The translations under genes and the position numbers were made by a program. This document shows, in pieces, positions 27,768 to 35,989 of a DNA stretch of 64,000 nt; the stretch's first letter is position 1, and every line of letters begins with the position of its first letter. The stretch is from Porphyromonadaceae bacterium UBA7555 (GTDB lineage: Bacteria; Bacteroidota; Bacteroidia; Bacteroidales; Muribaculaceae). Below the pieces are notes generated by a model that was not told the origin of the DNA, did not search any database, and was given only the letters and a program-made list of their open reading frames with translations. The stretch spans positions 16,059 through 80,058 of the forward strand of contig DLLT01000022.1 of NCBI GenBank assembly GCA_002478045.1. The letters run 5' to 3'.

Positions 27768-28883
27768 ATGCGCAGACCAACATTAGCCAAACTCATCCTT
27801 CTACCGCTGTCTAAGATATACGGCGTGGTAACGGCTGTGCGCAACCTATGCTATAACTGCAACATCATCAAGTCGTACTCCTTTGATGTCCCTGTGGTCT
27901 GCATCGGCAACCTCGCCGTGGGCGGTACCGGCAAGACACCTCATACCGAATACGTTGTAGCCGCCTTACGCGACCGCTTCAACATCGGGATACTCAGCCG
28001 CGGATACAAGCGACACACCTCCGGATTTGTGGCCGCCACTCCCCAATCGACTCCTAACGACATCGGCGATGAACCGTACCAAATATACCACAAATTCGGG
28101 CGCAAAATCACCGTATGCGTATGCGAAGACCGCGTAGCCGGGATTAGACGGATGCTTGCCGATGACCCATCGCTCAGTATGATTGTCTTGGACGATGCAT
28201 TCCAACACCGCCGCGTCAAGCCTGACATTTCGATTGTACTCACCGAATACAATCGCCCATATTTCAAGGACAGGATGCTACCTTACGGACGCCTACGCGA
28301 ATCGGCAAAAAACATCACACGCGCCGATATCGTAATCGTCACCAAATGTCCGAATAGCATAAGGCCAATCGACATCAGGACTTTCGGCAAAAATCTCAAC
28401 CTGATTCCCGACCAAGGTCTGTTCTATTCACGTTACGCCTACGAGCAGACACGCCCAGTCTTCGGCGGCACACCCATACGGCTGGATCGGCTCACGACCA
28501 ACGATGCCGTTCTCGTCATTGCCGGCATAGCCAATCCGAAGCCCTTCGTCCGCTACGTCAAAAGTTTTGACGCACACGTCAAGGTCAATATCTTCGATGA
28601 CCATCACAACTACACACGCCACGACCTCGAGCTCATCACCGAGAGATACAATAGCCTGCAAGGCGCACGCAAAGTCATTGTTACAACCGAAAAAGACGCC
28701 GTACGGCTGCTAAACAATCCGTACTTTCCGAAAGCGCTCAAAAACGCATTGATGTATGTCCCTGTGCACGTCGAATTTCTGCATACCGAGCCGGGAGATA
28801 CGTTGCGTGGCGAGACACTCCGTGATGAGATACTTCGTCTGATGAAGCTCAAAGGGCTGCTCAACCCATTGCGGCACACCTGA
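27768..28883 (+). CDS. lpxK: Tetraacyldisaccharide 4'-kinase
   Basis: LpxK phosphorylates the 4' position of the lipid A disaccharide at the inner face of the cytoplasmic membrane, giving lipid IVA. It has 371 residues. The P-loop is in CIGNLAVGGTGKTPHTEYV, the catalytic-region DDAFQHRRVKPD motif follows, and the N-terminus is the hydrophobic/basic membrane-binding helix (LILLPLSKIYGVVTAVRN). It lies between sppA and a purine phosphorylase gene, as in other Bacteroidales. It shows that the cell makes lipid A, as does kdsC for Kdo near the other end of the window. Confidence 0.96.
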   Translation: MRRPTLAKLILLPLSKIYGVVTAVRNLCYNCNIIKSYSFDVPVVCIGNLAVGGTGKTPHTEYVVAALRDRFNIGILSRGYKRHTSGFVAATPQSTPNDIGDEPYQIYHKFGRKITVCVCEDRVAGIRRMLADDPSLSMIVLDDAFQHRRVKPDISIVLTEYNRPYFKDRMLPYGRLRESAKNITRADIVIVTKCPNSIRPIDIRTFGKNLNLIPDQGLFYSRYAYEQTRPVFGGTPIRLDRLTTNDAVLVIAGIANPKPFVRYVKSFDAHVKVNIFDDHHNYTRHDLELITERYNSLQGARKVIVTTEKDAVRLLNNPYFPKALKNALMYVPVHVEFLHTEPGDTLRGETLRDEILRLMKLKGLLNPLRHT

Positions 28884-28962
28884 CAATAATGGGTGCTACG
28901 CGGCATAGGACCTACATTCGATTAAACAACACACACTAAAAACATAAAAACTATTATTCACA

Positions 28963-29775
28963 ATGCTCGAAAAAATCAAAGAAACAGCGCGCTTTCTTAG
29001 CGAACGCGTAAGCGACATGCCCAAGACTGCCATCATCCTCGGCAGCGGCCTCGGCGCACTCGTAGACCATATTGACAACAAGTTAGTCATTCCCTACAGC
29101 AAGATACCCAATATGCCCATATCCACCGTACAAGGGCACAGCGGCAACCTCATTTTCGGCGACCTTAACGGCAAACGTGTCATCGCAATGCAAGGCCGCT
29201 TCCACTACTACGAAGGCTATGATATGAAGGCCGTTACCTTCCCCGTGCGTGTCTTTCAGGCTCTCGGCGTTGACACCCTGTATGTATCCAATGCAGCAGG
29301 CGGTATGAACAAAGACTTCCGTGTAGGTGATATCATGACCATTACCGACCAGATCAACCTCTTCCCCGAAAACCCGCTGCGCGGCAAAAACTACGAGGAA
29401 CTAGGTCCGCGCTTCCCGGCAATGACCGAAGCATACGACCACGAACTCATCCGCAAGGCAGACGAAATAGCCAAGCGCCTCGGCATCCGTCTGATGCACG
29501 GCGTATATGTAGGCACCACAGGTCCGACATTCGAGACTCCGGCCGAATATGAGTACTTCCGTGTAATCGGCGGCGATGCTGTAGGTATGTCCACCGTTCC
29601 CGAAGTCATTGTGGCACGTCACGCCGGAATGCGCGTCTACGGCATCTCCGTCATCACCGACCTCGGAGGCAAAGACGTTCGTCAAGTGCCCACCCACGAA
29701 GAAGTACAAGTGGCTGCTGAGAACGCTCAGCCCAAGATGCTCGCCATCATCAAGGAACTCGTATCTGCCAACTAA
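28963..29775 (+). CDS. Purine nucleoside phosphorylase (trimeric, type I)
   Basis: This cytoplasmic enzyme splits inosine, guanosine and their deoxy forms into base and (deoxy)ribose-1-phosphate for purine salvage. It has 270 residues of the PNP/MTAP class. The phosphate-binding GSGLG, the VQGHSGNLIFG and GRFHYYEGY blocks, the NAAGGMN region and GTTGPTFETPAEYE with the purine-binding residues are all present. It follows lpxK by 79 bases and is bounded downstream by a strong hairpin. Confidence 0.94.
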   Translation: MLEKIKETARFLSERVSDMPKTAIILGSGLGALVDHIDNKLVIPYSKIPNMPISTVQGHSGNLIFGDLNGKRVIAMQGRFHYYEGYDMKAVTFPVRVFQALGVDTLYVSNAAGGMNKDFRVGDIMTITDQINLFPENPLRGKNYEELGPRFPAMTEAYDHELIRKADEIAKRLGIRLMHGVYVGTTGPTFETPAEYEYFRVIGGDAVGMSTVPEVIVARHAGMRVYGISVITDLGGKDVRQVPTHEEVQVAAENAQPKMLAIIKELVSAN

Positions 29776-29800
29776 CAGGGCGATTACGACCCGATTAATA

Positions 29801-29845
29801 TTGTGGTGACACGCCCCGGCTCACGCGGCTGACGTGTCACCACAA
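29801..29845 (+). terminator. Hairpin between the purine phosphorylase gene and thiL
   Basis: A perfect 13-bp stem (TTGTGGTGACACG and its complement) encloses a 19-base loop. No T-run follows, so partial termination or mRNA processing is possible. Confidence 0.6.
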
Positions 29846-29930
29846 CATTATACCGAACAATCCGCCTTGCCCCCACATCCTCACCACCAAACACAACCGC
29901 ACCATAACAATCACTATAAAATTAGGCCTC

Positions 29931-30968
29931 ATGGAAGAAAAGCAGACAGAAATAGCAACTCTGGGCGAATTCGGTCTTATAGATAAAATCACCGAAGGCA
30001 TCGTCCACAAAAATGCCTCTACAATACGTGGCATCGGCGATGACGCCGCCGAATTGTCTTATCCGGACACACGCGTGCTCGTATCCACAGATATCCTTAT
30101 GGAGGGCATACACTTTGACCTGACATACGTGCCACTCAAGCACCTGGGATATAAATCAGCCGTTGTCAACTTCAGCGATATATACGCTATGAACGGCACA
30201 CCGCGGCAGATTGTGGTATCTTTGGGCATTTCACGCCGCTTTACCGTAGAGCACATTCAGCAACTTTACGAAGGCTTGCGGCTGGCCTGTGAAGTCTACG
30301 GCGTAGACCTGGTAGGCGGAGACACGACATCCTCGCGCCAAGGATTGGTCATCTCCGTCACCATCATCGGCGATGCTCCTGCCGCTAAAGTCGTAGGTCG
30401 TGACGGTGCTCGCCCCAACGATTTGATCTGTGTCAGCGGCGACCTTGGTGCTGCATATATGGGGCTCCAAGTGCTCGAACGCGAAAAAGCTGCATCAGTG
30501 GGCATCAAGGACTTCGAGCCCCAATTCACCGGCAAAGAATATCTCGTTGAAAGACAACTCAAGCCCGAAGCGCGACGCGATATCATAGCCCAATTGGACC
30601 GGGCCGGCATCGTACCAACCTCTATGATTGATATCTCCGACGGTCTGTCTTCCGAGCTGTTACACATTTGCCAAAAATCTAAGACCGGATGCCGTGTCTA
30701 CGAAGAGCGCATACCCATAGACTATCAAACTGCCGTAATGGCTCAGGAATTGAATATGAACCTCATAACAGCTGCTATGAACGGAGGAGAAGACTACGAA
30801 CTGCTATTCACCGTTCCGCTGGCCGACCACAATAAAGTCAAAGACATGTCCGGTATACGCATCATCGGGCACATCACGGATCAGAAACTGGGATGCGCAA
30901 TGGTCACTCGTGATGGCGAAAACGAAATCGCCATCAAGGCTCAAGGCTGGAATCATCTCGCCCGGTGA
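29931..30968 (+). CDS. thiL: Thiamine-monophosphate kinase
   Basis: ThiL makes the active cofactor thiamine diphosphate from thiamine monophosphate and ATP. It has 345 residues of the AIR-synthase-like fold. Motifs are GIGDDAAELSYPDTRVLVSTD, the metal-binding VNFSDIYAMNGTPRQ, DLVGGDTTSSRQG and the C-terminal IDISDGLSSEL and NGGEDYELLFTV. No TPP riboswitch is visible upstream. It could be read from the upstream cluster through the hairpin at 29801-29845. Confidence 0.95.
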   Translation: MEEKQTEIATLGEFGLIDKITEGIVHKNASTIRGIGDDAAELSYPDTRVLVSTDILMEGIHFDLTYVPLKHLGYKSAVVNFSDIYAMNGTPRQIVVSLGISRRFTVEHIQQLYEGLRLACEVYGVDLVGGDTTSSRQGLVISVTIIGDAPAAKVVGRDGARPNDLICVSGDLGAAYMGLQVLEREKAASVGIKDFEPQFTGKEYLVERQLKPEARRDIIAQLDRAGIVPTSMIDISDGLSSELLHICQKSKTGCRVYEERIPIDYQTAVMAQELNMNLITAAMNGGEDYELLFTVPLADHNKVKDMSGIRIIGHITDQKLGCAMVTRDGENEIAIKAQGWNHLAR

Positions 30969-31122
30969 CAAGCAAAATCTTTCCATAACGATCGGGGCAT
31001 CTGCTTGACATTGTATTTGTTATACCGTTTATTCTTCCACTCCCAATCGGCAGCAAGCATCTTATGTGGCAAAAGTCCTGTCGAAAATCAAGCTGTATAA
31101 CAGTCATCTTGAAAAAAAGTAT

Positions 31123-31130
31123 TAACTTTG
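31123..31130 (+). promoter_or_regulatory. -7 box of the nusB-yajC-ybbR-coaE operon
   Basis: TAACTTTG followed by CA lies about 60 bases before the chosen nusB start and within the longer reading frame, which argues for the start at 31191. Confidence 0.6.
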
Positions 31131-31190
31131 CATAGCCGAACGGCAAGCAAGCCCGAAACGGCACTCATTTATAGACGCACATATTCAAGC

Positions 31191-32606
31191 ATGATCAACC
31201 GTATACTTATACGAACCAAGGTGGTACAGATGCTGTACTCATACCTACTGACACGTACCGATTTCAAAATTCTTCAACAACCGGAATCGACGTCACAGGA
31301 CGCTGTGTTTGCATACAAAGTCTATAAAGACTTGCTGCTGATGCTGGTACAGTTCACCAACGGCAAGAAGACGGCCAAGATGCCCGTGGCTATAGCTGTG
31401 GACAAGAAGATGCTTCGCAGCCGCGTAGGTGCTGCCTTAGCCGCAGACGATACTATCAAGGAAATACTCTTTAAGGACGACAACGACCTTCAAGTCATAG
31501 CCCCGGAGATGCAGCGTCTGGCAGACAACATCGCCCAATCGTCGGCATATAAAGACTACAGCAAAAAACGCTCGCCCGAAATTGCGTTTGAGGTATCAAT
31601 GTGGATCACTGTATTTACCACCATAATCAAGCGTGATCGCGCCTTCACAGCGGCAATACGTTCGCTCGAAAGGTTTACCAATAAGGGATTCGAACAAGGC
31701 TTTATCCTTTTTGAGAATACATTGACTTCGTATCGCGATGCCTCTATGGGCTATACCTCGGCAAAGAAAGACTTGGCACTATCACTGGACAAAGCCTACA
31801 ACCTATATTGCGATATCTTTTGTCTGATAGCCAATCTAACCAAAGCTCAGGCTGAGAACATCGAAAACGCCAAGTCTAAATTTTTGGCTACGCAAGACGA
31901 GCTCAACCCGAATATGCGGTTTGTAGACAACTCCTTCGTGGCCAAGCTTCTCGAATCGCCCGCATTTGCATCATACTACGAAAAAAATGCCTCAGGCTGG
32001 ACCTCTGACTTCTCGCTGGTTAATGACCTACTCAAGGAAATCACCGCATCGCAATACTATACCGACTATATGGAAGCCGAAAGCACCGTTTTCGAACTTG
32101 ACTGCGAAGTATGGCGCAATCTGCTTCGCAATGTCGTGTTCCGTAGCGATGCACTCGAGGAGGCCATCGAAAACGAATCGGTGTTTTGGAACGACGACCT
32201 TAATATTATGGGTACATTCGTGCTCAAGACAATACGCTATGCGCAGTCGCATCCTGACGAGCCGATATCCCTTTTGGATAAATACAAAGATGAAGAAGAC
32301 GCGACCTTCGGTGCCGAACTCTTCGATGCTGCAATAGAGCATCGCTACGAATACCGCGAACTCATCAACCGCTTCATCAACAACCAAAACTGGGAAATAG
32401 AGCGTATACCATTTATGGACATCGTCATTATGATTACAGCCATTACGGAGTTGGTGGCCTACCCTAACATTCCCGTGGCAGTGACTATGAACGAGTACGT
32501 CGAATTGGCCAATAATTACTCAACATCGAAGAGCGGCCAATTCGTCAACGGCATACTCTATTCCGTAGCTACATATCTCAAGAACAACAACGTAATATAT
32601 AAGTAA
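31191..32606 (+). CDS. nusB: NusB-family transcription antitermination protein, long form
   Basis: NusB binds boxA RNA with S10 to keep polymerase processive on rRNA operons. The N-terminus MINRILIRTKVVQMLYSYLL and the C-terminal helical block (FGAELFDAAIEHRYEYRELINRF onwards, ending NGILYSVATYLKNNN) are those of Bacteroidota NusB. The protein has 471 residues, well above the roughly 300 I expect for the phylum. The extra material, about residues 55-175, separates two similar helical stretches (QDAVFAYKVYKDLLLMLVQF and KKDLALSLDKAYNLYCDIFC), which suggests internal duplication or insertion. The ATG at 31191 is chosen by promoter position. It leads a four-gene operon. Confidence 0.9.
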   Translation: MINRILIRTKVVQMLYSYLLTRTDFKILQQPESTSQDAVFAYKVYKDLLLMLVQFTNGKKTAKMPVAIAVDKKMLRSRVGAALAADDTIKEILFKDDNDLQVIAPEMQRLADNIAQSSAYKDYSKKRSPEIAFEVSMWITVFTTIIKRDRAFTAAIRSLERFTNKGFEQGFILFENTLTSYRDASMGYTSAKKDLALSLDKAYNLYCDIFCLIANLTKAQAENIENAKSKFLATQDELNPNMRFVDNSFVAKLLESPAFASYYEKNASGWTSDFSLVNDLLKEITASQYYTDYMEAESTVFELDCEVWRNLLRNVVFRSDALEEAIENESVFWNDDLNIMGTFVLKTIRYAQSHPDEPISLLDKYKDEEDATFGAELFDAAIEHRYEYRELINRFINNQNWEIERIPFMDIVIMITAITELVAYPNIPVAVTMNEYVELANNYSTSKSGQFVNGILYSVATYLKNNNVIYK

Positions 32607-32647
32607 ATACCATACACTAATAATTCACTTACAAAAAAAGACAAGTT

Positions 32648-32995
32648 ATGATTGAAAACGCAATACTTCTCGATGGAGCTACCTCAGGTGCCGGAGCAAA
32701 TACCGGAGCAGGTGCCGGAATGATGAATATCATCATGATTGTGGCACTGATTGCCATCTTCTACTTCTTTATGATTCGTCCCCAGCAGAAGAAGCAGAAG
32801 GAACTGCGCAAACAACGTGAAGCTATGGCTAAGGGGGACAACGTTGTTACAGCCGGCGGCATATACGGACGCATCCGCGAAATTGACGAAAACACCAACA
32901 CCATGCTCATCGAAGTGGACAAAGACGTCAAGATTCGCGTAGATCGCAACTCGGTATACCCCTCCGCAGTTCAAGCCAACGAAGCACAAAAATAA
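32648..32995 (+). CDS. yajC: Preprotein translocase subunit YajC
   Basis: YajC is a single-span inner-membrane protein associated with SecDF in the Sec translocon. It has 115 residues. A Gly/Ala-rich N-terminus is followed by one helix (MMNIIMIVALIAIFYFFMI), then RPQQKKQKELRKQREAMAKG and a small domain (GDNVVTAGGIYGRIREID). It lies 41 bases after nusB and 9 bases before the YbbR gene. Confidence 0.97.
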   Translation: MIENAILLDGATSGAGANTGAGAGMMNIIMIVALIAIFYFFMIRPQQKKQKELRKQREAMAKGDNVVTAGGIYGRIREIDENTNTMLIEVDKDVKIRVDRNSVYPSAVQANEAQK

Positions 32996-33004
32996 GTGTA
33001 AGCC

Positions 33005-33988
33005 GTGGGTGCCCTGCAAGACAAGGCCCGACGCGCCGCAAACATTATACGTCAATACGTTTTCTCGCCCCGTGGGAAGAGCGTATTGACGTTTTGTGTC
33101 TTTCTGGCAATTTCAGCCGCCCTATGGGTGGTAATGTCGCTGAATCAGGAAATGCAACAAGACATCCGTTGTCGTGTTGAGATAGTCAACAAGCCGGATT
33201 CGGTTACAATGATTTCGTACCTGCCTGAGGGCATAAATGTCAGCGTCAAATCGCGCGGATCTCAACTTATAAAATTCAGTATCGGGACGCCGCCGACAAT
33301 ATCTATAGACTACAAGTACCTTATGCATGGCAATCGCATTTCCGTAGGAACTTCGGAAATGCGCGCATTATTGCGCAATGTCTTCGGTCAGAACGCTCAA
33401 ATATTGTCTTTCAGCCCGGACTCCCTCAATATAATGTTCACTTCAAGGCCCGGAGTATCCATGCCGGTAGACGTGGCCGCGCAGGTATCGGCACGCTCGG
33501 ACTTCGCTCTGGCCGGAATCAAATGCGTACCCGAATCGGTAGTCGTCTATTCGATGCGACCCTTGGATTCCGCTGTGGACAAAGTCGTTACGCCCGTCAT
33601 CCAGTACACAAATATGTCCGAGACTCAAACAATACGCACACGCGTAAATGTCCCGCCCGGATGCCGAGCCTTCCCGGATAGTGTCAGCGTAACCTTTTGC
33701 GTCGAGCCGCTGATAGCACGTTCCATCAAGGTTCCCATCACTGCCATCAATGTTCCGGACAGCGTTCGACTTATTCTGCTTCCGACCACGGTAACAGCCG
33801 CATATATGGTGCCGGCCAATATGTACAACGAGCAATTGCCTCCATTGGTCGTCACCGCCGACTATCGCAGCATTGATATGTCACACCCGACACGACGCAT
33901 TTGCATCACCGCGGACAACTCGAAAGCTCCGTCTCTACGCAATATTCGTCTCAGCACCGATTCGGTGGAATATATGGTCGAACGCTGA
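33005..33988 (+). CDS. YbbR-like (CdaR-type) domain protein
   Basis: This 327-residue protein has one N-terminal membrane helix (VLTFCVFLAISAALWVVMSL) and an extracytoplasmic region of repeated YbbR-type beta domains of about 80 residues each. In Firmicutes, related CdaR proteins tune the diadenylate cyclase CdaA. In Bacteroidota the gene sits between yajC and coaE and its role is unclear. The apparent start is GTG at 33005, 9 bases after yajC. There is no nearby ATG that preserves the basic stretch before the helix. Confidence 0.85.
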   Translation: MGALQDKARRAANIIRQYVFSPRGKSVLTFCVFLAISAALWVVMSLNQEMQQDIRCRVEIVNKPDSVTMISYLPEGINVSVKSRGSQLIKFSIGTPPTISIDYKYLMHGNRISVGTSEMRALLRNVFGQNAQILSFSPDSLNIMFTSRPGVSMPVDVAAQVSARSDFALAGIKCVPESVVVYSMRPLDSAVDKVVTPVIQYTNMSETQTIRTRVNVPPGCRAFPDSVSVTFCVEPLIARSIKVPITAINVPDSVRLILLPTTVTAAYMVPANMYNEQLPPLVVTADYRSIDMSHPTRRICITADNSKAPSLRNIRLSTDSVEYMVER

Positions 33989-34079
33989 GTTTCAATCCTC
34001 ACATCTACTCGACTATGCTTGATTCCATCAACATCCTATACAAAACGCTCCCGGCTTAAATACGCATCAAATTGTAATT

Positions 34080-34673
34080 ATGGCTACGCAAACCATAGGT
34101 ATAACCGGCGGTATCGGTTCGGGCAAAAGCTTTGTCAGCCACATCTTACGCGTATGTGGATTTACGGTGTATGACTGTGACAGCAATGCCAAGGCAATTA
34201 TGGACCAAGACCCGGAAATACGCCGCAAATTAGCCGAAATGATAGGTCCGTCAACAATTAACACCGATGGGAGCATCAATCGTCCTCGCTTGGCGCAGAT
34301 AGTTTTCGGTGACAAAACCAAATTGGCCATACTCGATGCCATAGTACATGAAGCCGTCATTAGCGATGTCAAAGCCTGTGCTCGCCGAACGCCGGGGCTG
34401 TTTTTTGTCGAAAGTGCAATACTATACACCTCGGGACTCTGGAAATATGTCGACCGTATCTGGGAAGTCACTGCCGATATTGAGACGCGCATATCGCGCG
34501 TGTCGGCACGCGATAATGCCTCACGTCAGCAAGTGCTGCAACGCATCCATAGCCAGAATAACGAAACCGAGCCCAAAGAATGTTCAATCGTTCCGGAAGT
34601 GATACACAACGATGACGACTCAGCCTTGCTTCCGCAAATTTGGGCGATATGCCCTACAGATGCTCAAGGTTAG
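34080..34673 (+). CDS. coaE: Dephospho-CoA kinase
   Basis: CoaE performs the last step of coenzyme A synthesis, phosphorylating the 3'-hydroxyl of dephospho-CoA. It has 197 residues. The P-loop is GITGGIGSGKSFVSHIL and the lid region contains RVSARDNASRQQVLQRI. It lies 91 bases after the YbbR gene and closes the nusB-yajC-ybbR-coaE operon. It converges on the amide hydrolase gene. Confidence 0.95.
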   Translation: MATQTIGITGGIGSGKSFVSHILRVCGFTVYDCDSNAKAIMDQDPEIRRKLAEMIGPSTINTDGSINRPRLAQIVFGDKTKLAILDAIVHEAVISDVKACARRTPGLFFVESAILYTSGLWKYVDRIWEVTADIETRISRVSARDNASRQQVLQRIHSQNNETEPKECSIVPEVIHNDDDSALLPQIWAICPTDAQG

Positions 34674-34774
34674 TCAATAGAGATTTCCCCAAGCGATAGT
34701 CAATTGTCGAATGTAAAGACGCAACCAGTCACGGCAGAATCACGGTCTCGGGTCGCGATGTCTAAGGCTTATGC

Positions 34775-35851
34775 TCACTTCTGAGAGCGACGCCATTGCT
34801 CCATTGAGAACATCGGGACATAGCCCTTGTCAGGGCACATATCGTCACGAACATTGCCGATATACGCTTTCGTTTGGTTGATAATATCCAGTTTCATTAT
34901 CGGTGCACCGTCGTCAAGGTCAAATTGTCGCAAGTTGACCCACATTACCGAAGGATTGTACGTGGTGGCATAGTAATACACCAGATTAGAATGGTCGGCG
35001 ACCGAGCGCCATTGTGTCTGCGATACTTCGGGACTGTCGGGTATTGAGATACCTACCGGGACGGCACAATTGAATAGTACGCCGAAAACTCCTGCCAAGG
35101 CCACTTCGTGTTTTACCGTATCCGGGATACACCCTATATAAAAAGAAGCTCTCACAAAGCGATCACTGCTGCTGTTGGTGCCGGGCAGCATTTTCATCCC
35201 GCCGATACGAGACCAGTATTGTTCGATAGTCCTTTGACTTTCATATATCGGAGCGTTGGTCAACACTCGACACTCGCGCCCATGAAATATAATAATGCGT
35301 CCATTCGTATACTCTATGATTGCGCAATCACCTGACGCATCGCTCAATGCCGCATGTAGTGTCGTCGATGCGCCTCCCGGCATATCCGGAGCGTCTATGT
35401 AGAATACATCACGAGACAATCCTTCGACAGCATCGGCCACCGTAGCATAATTGTCCAGAATATACTGTGCCCAAAGTGACGATGACATCGGACGACGTGT
35501 CTCCTTAGTCATTTTATATTGCGTACCGGGCAGGTACAAGAGGTTGCATACAAGAGCTCGCTCATTCATACCCTCGGATACACCCATGTCGTAACCCACT
35601 GCTACTACACTACCATACAGAGATTTCCATCGCAAGGCATTGTCTCCTTGCGCAGATACGCGATTGATGCCTCGCGGCTGAACATACAAATTGGTCGGTA
35701 TAGGCGCCATCCAATCCAGATTGCGTCCTGTTATTGTCGTATTGCCACGTCCGGCATACACCACACGTGTACATGCCTCAGACTTCGGATTGACCGATAA
35801 TGTAACGGCAATAATCGCCATCACATTTAAAAATGCTTGCATAGTATTCAT
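34775..35851 (-). CDS. Secreted linear amide C-N hydrolase (choloylglycine hydrolase/penicillin V acylase family)
   Basis: This is an Ntn-hydrolase that cleaves amides such as conjugated bile salts, penicillin V or N-acyl amino acids. The signal peptide (MNTMQAFLNVMAIIAVTLSV and following) ends directly before Cys27 (SEA/CTRVVY), so signal peptidase cleavage would expose the N-terminal cysteine nucleophile. Other family residues are visible: Arg and Asp in GRNLDW, Asn in VLTNAPIYESQ and Arg in SDRFVRASF. The 358-residue length is typical of the Gram-negative cluster. Bile salt hydrolase activity is plausible for a gut Bacteroidales but not established. An alternative start lies three codons in. 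Confidence 0.88.
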   Translation of the reverse strand: MNTMQAFLNVMAIIAVTLSVNPKSEACTRVVYAGRGNTTITGRNLDWMAPIPTNLYVQPRGINRVSAQGDNALRWKSLYGSVVAVGYDMGVSEGMNERALVCNLLYLPGTQYKMTKETRRPMSSSLWAQYILDNYATVADAVEGLSRDVFYIDAPDMPGGASTTLHAALSDASGDCAIIEYTNGRIIIFHGRECRVLTNAPIYESQRTIEQYWSRIGGMKMLPGTNSSSDRFVRASFYIGCIPDTVKHEVALAGVFGVLFNCAVPVGISIPDSPEVSQTQWRSVADHSNLVYYYATTYNPSVMWVNLRQFDLDDGAPIMKLDIINQTKAYIGNVRDDMCPDKGYVPMFSMEQWRRSQK

Positions 35852-35919
35852 AAAGTCAATATTTTGTTTCTAAAGTAAACGCTCTCGACATTCAGAAAGT
35901 TTGAATACAAGCAAAACAA

Positions 35920-35961
35920 AGCGGCGACGCCATATCCGCAGTGGGGTATATGGCGTCGCCG
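35920..35961 (-). terminator. Terminator of the M3 peptidase gene
   Basis: A 14-bp perfect stem (35922-35935 with 35948-35961) is followed on the minus strand by CTTTGTTTTG. Confidence 0.8.
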
Positions 35962-35989
35962 TATAGGGGGGGATTGGTTTACTTTTCCG

